From Burkholderia sp. D-99 (lineage in GTDB: Bacteria > Pseudomonadota > Gammaproteobacteria > Burkholderiales > Burkholderiaceae), in NCBI RefSeq assembly GCF_011605345.1, contig NZ_JAAOXM010000005.1, positions 372,001 to 436,000 on the forward strand: a stretch of 64,000 bases of DNA, written 5' to 3'. This document shows, in pieces, positions 26,268 through 34,587 of the stretch (its first letter is position 1; each line of letters starts with the position of its first letter). A model generated the notes under the pieces. The model was not told where the DNA came from, made no database searches, and worked only from the letters and a program-made list of their open reading frames with translations. Position numbers and translations under genes: made by a program.

Positions 26268-27614
26268 TTACCTCAGTGTGCGCAAGGCTGCTTCCGTACC
26301 GGACGTATGGTCCATTTCGGAAACAACCTTGAGCGGTACCTCGCCAACACCCATCGCACGTTCGATCAGCAAGTCGTCGCCATGTTGTGCCAGCAACGCC
26401 TGCAATCGGTCGAATTCGCCACACCAGAGCGTTTCGACATCCTTGTCGCGGGCAACGTCGCGATTCGCGACGAGAGATACGGCTCGAACCTGCAGGCGAC
26501 CGGCTTGGGCCTGGCCGCCGACTTCGACACCGTAACCTGGCAGGGAAGGTTTCTTTACAACGACCCGGCCATCCTTCGCCCATGCGGTCGTCATGCCCTC
26601 ATGCACTTCATAGCCGAGTCGCGCCAAGCCGCTCAGGATTGCGTTGCGCCGAGCCGCCGCTGCTTGTTGCTGCCGCACCCGCTCGATCAGGTCCTGCCCG
26701 GTTCGGGTCAGCTCGGCTACGACGTCAGGTGACGTGGTGATATCGCACTGTCGAGCGCGTTCGACATAAATCGCCGTGTCTGTCGTGTTGCAAGCCCGAA
26801 TCTCCGCCGTCAGTTCTTCCAGTGCCGAGATAGCGGTGCGACGAGCGCGGGCCGCTTCGATTGCACTCGACAGGTCGAGGATCAGGCTGTCGAGCAGCAG
26901 GCTTCTTCGCGCGTCGCTTTCCTCGTCTTCGAGGGCATCCAGTCGTGACGAGAACCGGGTGACCTCTTGTGGTTCCAGGAATACCCGTGCTTCGCCGATC
27001 TGTCGATCGAGACGGTCGATCGACGGATCACGAGACGTAGCCAGTTGCGTTGTTTTCCAGGTCTGGAAGTCTGCCGACGCCTCCTCCGGCATCAGGCGAT
27101 TCGCTAGCGCCCGTTGTGCATCGTTGAGTGTTCGTCCTACAGCAGGTGTGAGAAGGGCGAACCCTTGCGCTAGCACGGCATCGGCGTCTTCAAGTATGTT
27201 GCCCGAGCGCAAGCGATCAAGCTGACTACGGAGTTCAGCCGGAATCTCGATGCCTTTCGCTTGCAATGTACCGAGCAATGTCGTCGCGCTGTGCCGTCCT
27301 TGCCGTCGACGTTTCGCTGCCTGCTCGGCCTGGTCTATTGCCGCCTGTTGACGCCGGGCGAGATCGGTCTTCAGGAACGCAATCTCGTCGGGCACTTGCT
27401 TCTGCAAATCCATAAACGCGTCGGCGGCGACCAATGCTCCCAGCATTTCACGGCGAGCCTGGGTCGTCGCGATCTCTTCGTCCGACAGCTTGCCGATACG
27501 TTGGCCTTCGGCAATCCATGTGGCGATGGTCTGGTCAAGGCGCTGCAAATGTCCCTCGCAGATCGCGACGATTTCCTCGCGCGTCACGATCCGGACTACT
27601 TTCGGGCCGCTCAT
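26268..27614 (-). CDS. Coiled-coil protein, last gene of candidate defence operon
   Basis: A 448-residue, mostly helical protein with no family I recognise. Long heptad-like stretches occupy residues about 40-110 (LKTDLARRQQAAIDQAEQAAKRR), 200-270 (RLDRQIGEARVFLEPQ; LDALEDEESDARRSLLLD) and 305-335 (ELTRTGQDLIERVRQQQAAAARR). The C-terminal 110 residues look globular (VHEGMTTAWAKDGRVVVKK; VETLWCGEFDRLQALL). The start codon overlaps the helicase stop (ATGA) and has a strong AGGAGG site, so it is translated with it. It is likely a scaffold or regulator for the helicase-nuclease; this is inference. Confidence 0.8.
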   Translation of the reverse strand: MSGPKVVRIVTREEIVAICEGHLQRLDQTIATWIAEGQRIGKLSDEEIATTQARREMLGALVAADAFMDLQKQVPDEIAFLKTDLARRQQAAIDQAEQAAKRRRQGRHSATTLLGTLQAKGIEIPAELRSQLDRLRSGNILEDADAVLAQGFALLTPAVGRTLNDAQRALANRLMPEEASADFQTWKTTQLATSRDPSIDRLDRQIGEARVFLEPQEVTRFSSRLDALEDEESDARRSLLLDSLILDLSSAIEAARARRTAISALEELTAEIRACNTTDTAIYVERARQCDITTSPDVVAELTRTGQDLIERVRQQQAAAARRNAILSGLARLGYEVHEGMTTAWAKDGRVVVKKPSLPGYGVEVGGQAQAGRLQVRAVSLVANRDVARDKDVETLWCGEFDRLQALLAQHGDDLLIERAMGVGEVPLKVVSEMDHTSGTEAALRTLR

Positions 27615-30600
27615 GCTATTACCTCCTGGCCAAGGGCTAGCTCTACGGCTGTTTTCAGGCGTGCCTTCTCTGACTCCGGTTCGTGGTACCAGGCCTGCGA
27701 CGAGACGCGATGCAGTGTCGGAATGGCTCGTCCCAGCACGGACGGCCGCCAGATTTCCCGGGCGCGTGCATGTTCGAGCAAGGGATGACGCGGTGCATCG
27801 CACTCGATGCCGATCGCATAAAGACCGGTTTCCGGATTTGCGATCGCAAAATCAAGCCCGAAAGCATCGCCTTCCTGTGCTGACACCGGTGATAGACCGA
27901 GGCCCTGCAGATAGGCAAGCACATCTTCCGCGAATCCGTCGACGGCACCCGTCTGCCGCAGCTTCGCATGCGCTCGTTCGCTACTCATGCGGCCAAGCAA
28001 TGCACGGCCGGCGGAAAGCTCACCGTTCGACATTGCGCGTGCGTATTCCATATAACCCTGAAGATAATCGCGCGGAATCGCCGGCTTGCGCTGCGTCGTG
28101 AGCATGTCGGAGATCTCGCGGATAGGCATCGACGTAATGAGCACGACTTTATGGCGGGCACGCGTCACTGCCACATTGAGGCGCCGCTCGCCACCGCTCT
28201 GGCCAAGCACGCCAAACATGCGTCGGAAGGTTCCCTGGCCGTTTCGCCCGAAGGTCGTGGAAAAGACGATGATGTCGCGTTCGTCCCCTTGGACATTCTC
28301 GACGTTCTTCACGAATACGGCCATGTCCTCGCCACGATCGGTTCGGTCGAGTTCCTCACGATAGGCATCGCGGAATGCCTCATCCACTTCCGCACGCTGC
28401 TCCAGGCGCTCGAGTGTGAGGTCTGCTTGCTTGCGGTTGAACGTGACCACGCCGACGGAGGGGCGCTGATCGTAGGGCTGTTGCCACAGTTGCGCCAGAT
28501 AGGCGACCACGCGATCCGCTTCGTCGCTGTTGGTCTGCTGCTCGTAAAGACCATTCACCTGGACGAGTTCAATCGGCTTAACCTCGCGCACCGTGGCATC
28601 CGGATGGCGGACCGGCACACTGAGGTTGTTCTCATAGAACGCGGCGTTTGAATAGCCGATCAACTCTCGATACGACGAACGATAGTGAATCTGCAGCGTC
28701 GACACGGGTAGTGCGCTTCGTGCCAGTTGCAGCAGGTCGGGACAGTCCTTGATCTCGCGTCGGTTCCAGGTGTCTTCGAAGCGCTCACGCTCGTCTTCCG
28801 TCGCTGCATCGTCGGGTTGCTCGCCGTCGAATATTTCCGTTTCGTCGCTATCCGTTCGGCTCGAAAAGAACGCAGTTGGCGGCATTTGCTTTTCGTCGCC
28901 GCTGACGATCGACAAGTTGCCGCGGAACAGCGTCGGAATGGCGTATTCCACCGGCATCTGCGATGCCTCGTCGTAGACGACGGAATCGAACAGCCCTGAT
29001 TTCAGAGGCAGTACGCGGCTGGCGACATCGGGGTTCATCAACCAGACTGGCCTCAGCGCCATCAGGCCCAACCCCGTACCGAGTTCGATGAATTCGCGCA
29101 GGCGCCGGGAGCGCCGGCCGGTCAAACGCGTCACATCTTCCCAGTCACGCGCTGAGCCCAGTCTGCCGTGATCGATACCGTTGCGAAGCATCTCGCGGTT
29201 CAGCCGACGCATTTCCGCATCGGCAGCCGCGAGCGCGTCGATCTTTGCGGTCGTTTCGCTTTGGTCGAGCAGCAACTCGGGATTGTCCTGCTCCATGCGC
29301 CGCTTCCATCCTAGCCGCGCCTCGCGGTTGATCATGCGCCGCACTGCATCGTCGAGGTGTTCAGGAGGCAGGCGCGTCAGAGCGTCTTCGTGGTCGCGCA
29401 TGATGGCAAACACGTCGAGCGCTTCGGTCGAGACATGCCGTGCTCGGGTCCGGAATTGCTGGTATGCGGCCAATGTCGGCAACGCATCGCTGATTCGGTT
29501 CAACGGCGCCTGATAGCTGATGTTGTCGGAAATCGCCTGCCGACAGGCGGTGACGAGTTCTGTCGAGAGCCACTCATCGAGCGGCCTCAGTGCGCTCAGA
29601 CTATGTTGGCGCGCATTGTGGCGCACAAACGCGGTTTCGAAACCGTCGAGCAACTGTTCGACGGGTGCTCGAGCTCCAGTCATCACGGCCGAGTCGAACT
29701 CGTCGCCGCGTGGCGCGATTGCAAGATGCTGTGCGAGTTCGCGGATTTCCTCGAGCTGGCGCAAGCGGGTCAGGCAGGCATCGGCGAGTGCCGGCCCGCA
29801 GGTAGGCTCAACCGTCTCTAGATGCAATGCCCGGCTGATCGTGTTCAATGTGTCGCGCAGCGGCCTCCAGGCCTTTTCGAGCCGGCTAGCCGCCAGCAGC
29901 TTGCGAAGCGTCTCGTCTGTCGCGGGAGCGCCGCAGCCGGCGACGAACTTCATCAAGCGACCACGCCGCAGATAAGTGACCGGGTTAAGGCGACGCAATA
30001 GAGACGGGGCGCGAGTTGCCAACGCCGCCTGAGTCTCGAGCTTGCGGAGCTCCGGATCCGGCAAGCGTGCAACGGTATCCGACAGCACGGCATCGAAGCC
30101 GCTGGTCTCGACGGCCAACAGATCGCGATGCAGGCCGCCGAGCGCCGTGTAGTACCGATGGCCTTCAGCATCGGCATGATCGGCCGGTCGAAACAACGGC
30201 AGCCATTGTGCAAGCCGCTTGCGTTGCGTATCGTCCAGCGCGACAAGGCGGCCGGCGTTGGCATCGAGCCACGCCCGATACGGGGCGGGGTCGTCGACAT
30301 CGAATCGCGCGGGATGCGTGGCGAGCGTCTCGATTCGCAGGCGCTCTGCCCCGCAGAACTCCGCGAACATGGCATTGAACGTTTGGAGCGTGGCGGCATC
30401 CGTCGCGAAGGACTTCAATTGCACCAGTGCACTGCCCTCGAACTTCGACGGTAACCAGTAGCGGGCGAGCGGTGCGCATTGTTCTTCCAGCGTTGTCAGC
30501 GCCGAAATATCCAGCGTGGCAAGCCGTGTACGCAATTGCGGCACGCTGACGGGCGGTGTGCCGGCTTCGAGCTGGATCAGTTCACCGAGCAGTGCCCGAT

Positions 30601-33600
30601 AGCTGAGACCGGTTGATTCGTCGATGCGATGCAGTGCTGCATGCCGGCGATCAAGTTCGCCCTCGAGGGCCTCGATTCTCGCGGCCATGCGTTCACGCTG
30701 GCGTATCAATCCGTGGTCGAACACGGTGCTTCGAAAGATCGCATCCAGTTGCTCGCGGACTGCTCGGATTGTTGGCTCGCGGTCCTTGTTGACGTCGTTG
30801 AGCATCACGATGCGATCGCCGAGGCCTTCCGCGACGAGACGCTTGCGAACGACTTCCAGTGCGGCATGCTTCTGGCAGACGATCAGCAGGCTGCGTCCTT
30901 GTCCGATCGCGTCGGCGACCATGTTGACGATTGTCTGACTCTTGCCGGTACCGGGCGGCCCTTCGACCAGTAGTCCGGGGCCCTGACGCGCCTGCAGGAT
31001 CGCTGTTTCTTGCGATGGATCGCTTGCCACTGTCAGGAATCGGTCGAGTTCGGTCTGCGCTGTCTCGGTTGCTTGGTAGGCGGATTTGTCCTTGAGCCGC
31101 AGCATCGATTCGAGCGCCGTGCCGGAGGGCGACAATTGCTTGAGCTGGCGCAGATCCTCGCCGATGGCTTGGCCGGCGAAGTCGACGTGAAAGAGCACGC
31201 CGGCGCAGACGATGCGTGTCGCGCCGACGGGCACGTCGAGGGTCGGCAACGGTAGCGAACCGAGTTTCCGGCTTTCCACGTCGGCCAGCAGGCCGAAAGC
31301 ATCGACCACGTCGGCCGCTTTCAACGCGGAACGTCCGAGCACCTCGTCGGCTGCGACGCGCCACGCCTTGACGGCCTCGCGTCCCAGCAGGCCCTCGAGT
31401 GCCGGATTCAGGCGAACCTCCTCGCGCTCGCCGTCGAAAGCCATCGCGACCTGGCCTCGCGTGCCGAGCTCCATCAGCAGTTTGACCGGCCACAACAGGA
31501 CAGGGGCGATGCGAGGGCGCGTCGTGCTGCGATGATCCTTGTAAAGCAGGAACGGGAAGCCGAGATAGAGGCCGTCGATGCCGGTATCCCGTTTGTAGAG
31601 CGAGGTCTGCCGGTACAGCGTATTCAACCGGCCTTCGAGTGTTCCGCTTGCACTAAATACGGCTGGGTCCACCGATACCGCTTGTACATTGCGCTGGAGC
31701 AGATGGTCAAGCAACGCGGTGCTGGCGAAGCGTTCGCCGTTCAGTTCTTGAAGATCGACCCGCCCCGTGGTTTTGCCGATCGTCATCCGTACCAACGGAC
31801 CACGCAATACCGCTGTGGCGACTTTTTTCTCGAAGAAGTCGAGGATCTGCGACACGTATTGCTGCTTCTGCGGTTCCAGCCACTGCTCGGGGGGCACGGA
31901 CAAGAGAACGACCACTTCGTGCAGTGGCAAGCGACGTTCTAATCGGAACTGCTCCGCCCATTCATCGACTGTCTGGTTTCCGGTCCGCGCGAATCCGGCG
32001 ATTCGGTCGTCGATCGCGTGAAACAGCTCGACGCGCGGCAGCGCAAGCGCGGTCCGGGCAGCCTGACGGTCGAAGACCAGAATCTGCTCTCGCTCTGCGA
32101 TGGCCGTCGCCTGGTTGAGGATCTCGTCGACCGAACGAAACTGTGAAATTGCGGCGCTCAGCAGAACGATCAGGTCTTCCTCGCTGAGGACGCGGCGCTC
32201 CGACAGCGACAACAGACCGTGATGGTCTGAATCCGGCAACAACAGGCGTCGCTGTTCCCATTGCGCGGCCAATTGAGCACGCGAGGTGGAAAGCAGCGCG
32301 ATGCGCACCATGTCCTCGTCCAGTTCGATGCCAAGATGAGCGGCCCGGTGTCGCACTTCATCGGCGCGAGAGCGCAGCCTGGACAGCCAACTTTCCGTGC
32401 CCAGCCGCTCCAGGAGCGTTGGTACCGGCCCGGTTACCAGGTCGTAACCCTCCAGCGGGTTTTGCAGCAACCAACCGGGCGTGACAATATCGCCGCGCAG
32501 AATAAGCGGGATGTCAGAATTCAACAGCTTGAGCGCGATCATCAGACGGCAATCGTCATCAACGCCGTCGAGTTGCGCAACCTGACGCAGGCCGGCCAGC
32601 ACTTTTGCACTGGCGCCGGCTTGTTCTGCCCATGTCAGCACAACGCCGCGATGCAGGTGGTCGCGTGCCGTTTCCCAATTCTCGCGCTCCGCAGCGGCGA
32701 GCGCGAAGACCGCCGGCTTGCGATATTGCCGAGCGCCCAATGCGATGGTGGCGCCTTCGTCGCCATCGGAGTCAACAGTCACTGCCGATGGTGCATCTAC
32801 CGGTTTGCCGTCCAGCCAGGCTTTGACTTGAGGCCATTGCCAGCGTTGATGTCGGTCACGTGCCAGCAGGCCGCGCAGCAAGAGGTGAAGTGACGGATTC
32901 AGATCGTCCGGTAAAGTGACGCCGTTGGCCAGCACGTGAATCAGAAACGCGCGCGGGTTGATGCCCTCGAAGCAGCGGCCGTCGGTCAGTTGCTCGAGCA
33001 GGATCATGCCGAGGCTCCACCAGTCGGACGCCGCGGCAACACCGCCTGCAATGGCTTCGGGCGCCATATAGCGTGTCGTTTCGAGCGGTGAGACGATATC
33101 GAGGTCGAATTCGGACAGCCGTGCGGAACCGAAGCCGCTGATGACGAGGTCCAGAGGTTCGAGGCTGCGCACAAGCAGCGTTCCGGGCCGCAGGTCCCGA
33201 TGCCGAAGGCCCACGTCCGAAAACGCTTGCAGGGCCTGGCCAAGTTCATCGACCACATGGCGGATCGTCTCGATATCGCGTACTGCCATGCCGAGATCCG
33301 CCAGAGTCCCGCCGCTCATCTCTTCAGCGACCTCGTAGGCACGTTGATCCCAACGTCCGGTAGCGATGATCTCCGGCACATGCTCGCGCGGTAGGCGGCG
33401 GACCACGTCATAGACCGCCGGATCCGGTTCTGCGCCCGGTCGATAAAGCGTCAGGACTGCCTGCCTGCCGGTCTCGTCTTGCTGGGCCACGTAGCGCTCG
33501 CGCACACCGTCCGTGCTGGAAATCTGACGCAATAGTCGCCAGCCGTCGATTCGCGTTTCTTCGACGGGCGCCGGCGGGGAGCCCTCTGTCGAGCGATCTG

Positions 33601-33934
33601 CGGAAACCTCAACGTCGATGCCGAGACGCTGTGCGTCAACTGGCAAGGTCGGATCCGCGCCACATTCCAGGCACATGAGGTCGCCGACGTTCATCGAATG
33701 GCCGTTCGTGCACCACAACGGTGTCTGCACGGTGGATTCGGGTGTGTCCGAAGCCATTTGCTGGCTGACAGCCTCAACCGTGATCACATCCTGGGGGCGC
33801 CAGCCGGTCGCCCGGATCGGTACGCCTGACAAGTCCCAGTTGCAAATGGCCTCGCCGACTGAGCCGGCACAGAACCACTCGTCGACCGACCGCTCGGTTC
33901 GGCAATTCGGGCAAAAACGCATCATGGCTGACAT
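27611..33934 (-). CDS. Zinc-ribbon / pseudokinase / SF1 helicase / REase-fold nuclease fusion
   Basis: A 2107-residue multidomain protein, probably the effector of a conflict system. In order: two zinc-binding modules (Cys8, 11, 22, 31; Cys75, His79, Cys88, Cys91); a Ser/Thr-kinase-like domain (about 130-385) with HRD at 245-247 but GFG instead of DFG at 267-269 and no VAIK Lys, hence a likely pseudokinase; a long helical region; a COG1112-type SF1 helicase with Walker A GPPGTGKSQT near 990, motif II VVYDEASQMP near 1650, GDEKQMPPT and motif VI NVAVTRARHK near 1920; and a C-terminal nuclease like RE_MTES_1575 (DFAIAN then GIECD). ATG 33934 is assumed; ATG 33925 has better ribosome-site spacing. 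It is coupled by ATGA to the next gene. Confidence 0.88.
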   Translation of the reverse strand: MSAMMRFCPNCRTERSVDEWFCAGSVGEAICNWDLSGVPIRATGWRPQDVITVEAVSQQMASDTPESTVQTPLWCTNGHSMNVGDLMCLECGADPTLPVDAQRLGIDVEVSADRSTEGSPPAPVEETRIDGWRLLRQISSTDGVRERYVAQQDETGRQAVLTLYRPGAEPDPAVYDVVRRLPREHVPEIIATGRWDQRAYEVAEEMSGGTLADLGMAVRDIETIRHVVDELGQALQAFSDVGLRHRDLRPGTLLVRSLEPLDLVISGFGSARLSEFDLDIVSPLETTRYMAPEAIAGGVAAASDWWSLGMILLEQLTDGRCFEGINPRAFLIHVLANGVTLPDDLNPSLHLLLRGLLARDRHQRWQWPQVKAWLDGKPVDAPSAVTVDSDGDEGATIALGARQYRKPAVFALAAAERENWETARDHLHRGVVLTWAEQAGASAKVLAGLRQVAQLDGVDDDCRLMIALKLLNSDIPLILRGDIVTPGWLLQNPLEGYDLVTGPVPTLLERLGTESWLSRLRSRADEVRHRAAHLGIELDEDMVRIALLSTSRAQLAAQWEQRRLLLPDSDHHGLLSLSERRVLSEEDLIVLLSAAISQFRSVDEILNQATAIAEREQILVFDRQAARTALALPRVELFHAIDDRIAGFARTGNQTVDEWAEQFRLERRLPLHEVVVLLSVPPEQWLEPQKQQYVSQILDFFEKKVATAVLRGPLVRMTIGKTTGRVDLQELNGERFASTALLDHLLQRNVQAVSVDPAVFSASGTLEGRLNTLYRQTSLYKRDTGIDGLYLGFPFLLYKDHRSTTRPRIAPVLLWPVKLLMELGTRGQVAMAFDGEREEVRLNPALEGLLGREAVKAWRVAADEVLGRSALKAADVVDAFGLLADVESRKLGSLPLPTLDVPVGATRIVCAGVLFHVDFAGQAIGEDLRQLKQLSPSGTALESMLRLKDKSAYQATETAQTELDRFLTVASDPSQETAILQARQGPGLLVEGPPGTGKSQTIVNMVADAIGQGRSLLIVCQKHAALEVVRKRLVAEGLGDRIVMLNDVNKDREPTIRAVREQLDAIFRSTVFDHGLIRQRERMAARIEALEGELDRRHAALHRIDESTGLSYRALLGELIQLEAGTPPVSVPQLRTRLATLDISALTTLEEQCAPLARYWLPSKFEGSALVQLKSFATDAATLQTFNAMFAEFCGAERLRIETLATHPARFDVDDPAPYRAWLDANAGRLVALDDTQRKRLAQWLPLFRPADHADAEGHRYYTALGGLHRDLLAVETSGFDAVLSDTVARLPDPELRKLETQAALATRAPSLLRRLNPVTYLRRGRLMKFVAGCGAPATDETLRKLLAASRLEKAWRPLRDTLNTISRALHLETVEPTCGPALADACLTRLRQLEEIRELAQHLAIAPRGDEFDSAVMTGARAPVEQLLDGFETAFVRHNARQHSLSALRPLDEWLSTELVTACRQAISDNISYQAPLNRISDALPTLAAYQQFRTRARHVSTEALDVFAIMRDHEDALTRLPPEHLDDAVRRMINREARLGWKRRMEQDNPELLLDQSETTAKIDALAAADAEMRRLNREMLRNGIDHGRLGSARDWEDVTRLTGRRSRRLREFIELGTGLGLMALRPVWLMNPDVASRVLPLKSGLFDSVVYDEASQMPVEYAIPTLFRGNLSIVSGDEKQMPPTAFFSSRTDSDETEIFDGEQPDDAATEDERERFEDTWNRREIKDCPDLLQLARSALPVSTLQIHYRSSYRELIGYSNAAFYENNLSVPVRHPDATVREVKPIELVQVNGLYEQQTNSDEADRVVAYLAQLWQQPYDQRPSVGVVTFNRKQADLTLERLEQRAEVDEAFRDAYREELDRTDRGEDMAVFVKNVENVQGDERDIIVFSTTFGRNGQGTFRRMFGVLGQSGGERRLNVAVTRARHKVVLITSMPIREISDMLTTQRKPAIPRDYLQGYMEYARAMSNGELSAGRALLGRMSSERAHAKLRQTGAVDGFAEDVLAYLQGLGLSPVSAQEGDAFGLDFAIANPETGLYAIGIECDAPRHPLLEHARAREIWRPSVLGRAIPTLHRVSSQAWYHEPESEKARLKTAVELALGQEVIA

Positions 33935-33942
33935 TTCCTGTC

Positions 33943-34584
33943 TTATCTATTTCTCGCCTTGTCGGCACTGATCCGGACGTGATGACCCTGATCAGTCAAT
34001 AGGTCTCTCAATCGTTGAAAATCGTCACGGTTCGGTATCCCCGCGAACCAGACGCTACCATCCTCGTCGAACATGACGTCTAGTGTCTTGCCAGTGTGTG
34101 GCGCGTGTTCGTACTGTGCGAAACGTGTGCGGCCGAGTGCCGTGAGGCAATGCAGCCGCTGATTGTCGCTGCCGCGCAGAGGACGTGTCTGCGGGGCAGC
34201 GGTGTCGAACGGATCCGAGATCAGCGCATCGATCAGGCCGTCGGCTCGAGCCAGAGTATCGGCCAAGAACTCGATCGCGTGGCCGCTGTAGACGAGTATG
34301 TCGCCTGCGGATAGCTGCCGTAGGCCACGCAGGAGCGCAATCAGCGCATCGGGCTGATCGAACGGCTCTCCACCTGAGATCGTGATGCCGGTTGATTCAG
34401 GCAACCAGGTTTGGACCTGGGCCAATATGGCACCTACGGTGGTTTCGCCTCCGGCGTTTGCCCAGGTATCCATTGAAATGCAGCCCGGGCATCGGATCGT
34501 GCAACCCTGAAACCAGATGCCGATCCGCTGCCCCGGCCCGAGTGTCGTCACGGGAAAGTGCAGGCGTGAAACGCGGATGTCCAT
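33943..34584 (-). CDS. NrdG-like radical SAM protein
   Basis: A 213-residue single-domain radical SAM protein. The [4Fe-4S] motif CX3CX2C is Cys28, Cys32, Cys35 (GCTIRCPGC), and the SAM-binding TISGGEPFD follows near residue 70. The N terminus (LGPGQRIGIWFQGC) resembles anaerobic ribonucleotide-reductase activases. No glycyl-radical partner (NrdD, PFL) is near, so activation of NrdD is unlikely; it may modify another operon product or a nucleotide. It starts 3 bases after the AAA+ gene and ends 8 bases before the helicase gene: an integral part of the operon. Confidence 0.85.
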   Translation of the reverse strand: MDIRVSRLHFPVTTLGPGQRIGIWFQGCTIRCPGCISMDTWANAGGETTVGAILAQVQTWLPESTGITISGGEPFDQPDALIALLRGLRQLSAGDILVYSGHAIEFLADTLARADGLIDALISDPFDTAAPQTRPLRGSDNQRLHCLTALGRTRFAQYEHAPHTGKTLDVMFDEDGSVWFAGIPNRDDFQRLRDLLTDQGHHVRISADKARNR

Positions 34585-34587
34585 GGC

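Noticed and set aside
27611..33934. Calling the island a known Mokosh system
   Set aside because: Kinase plus COG1112 helicase resembles it, but the nuclease is REase-like, not PLD. The radical SAM and ClpB-like partners are not part of that system as I know it.
33943..34584. Calling the radical SAM protein a prokaryotic viperin
   Set aside because: Its length and N-terminal LGPGQRIGIWFQGC pattern are NrdG-like; viperin-specific motifs were not seen.
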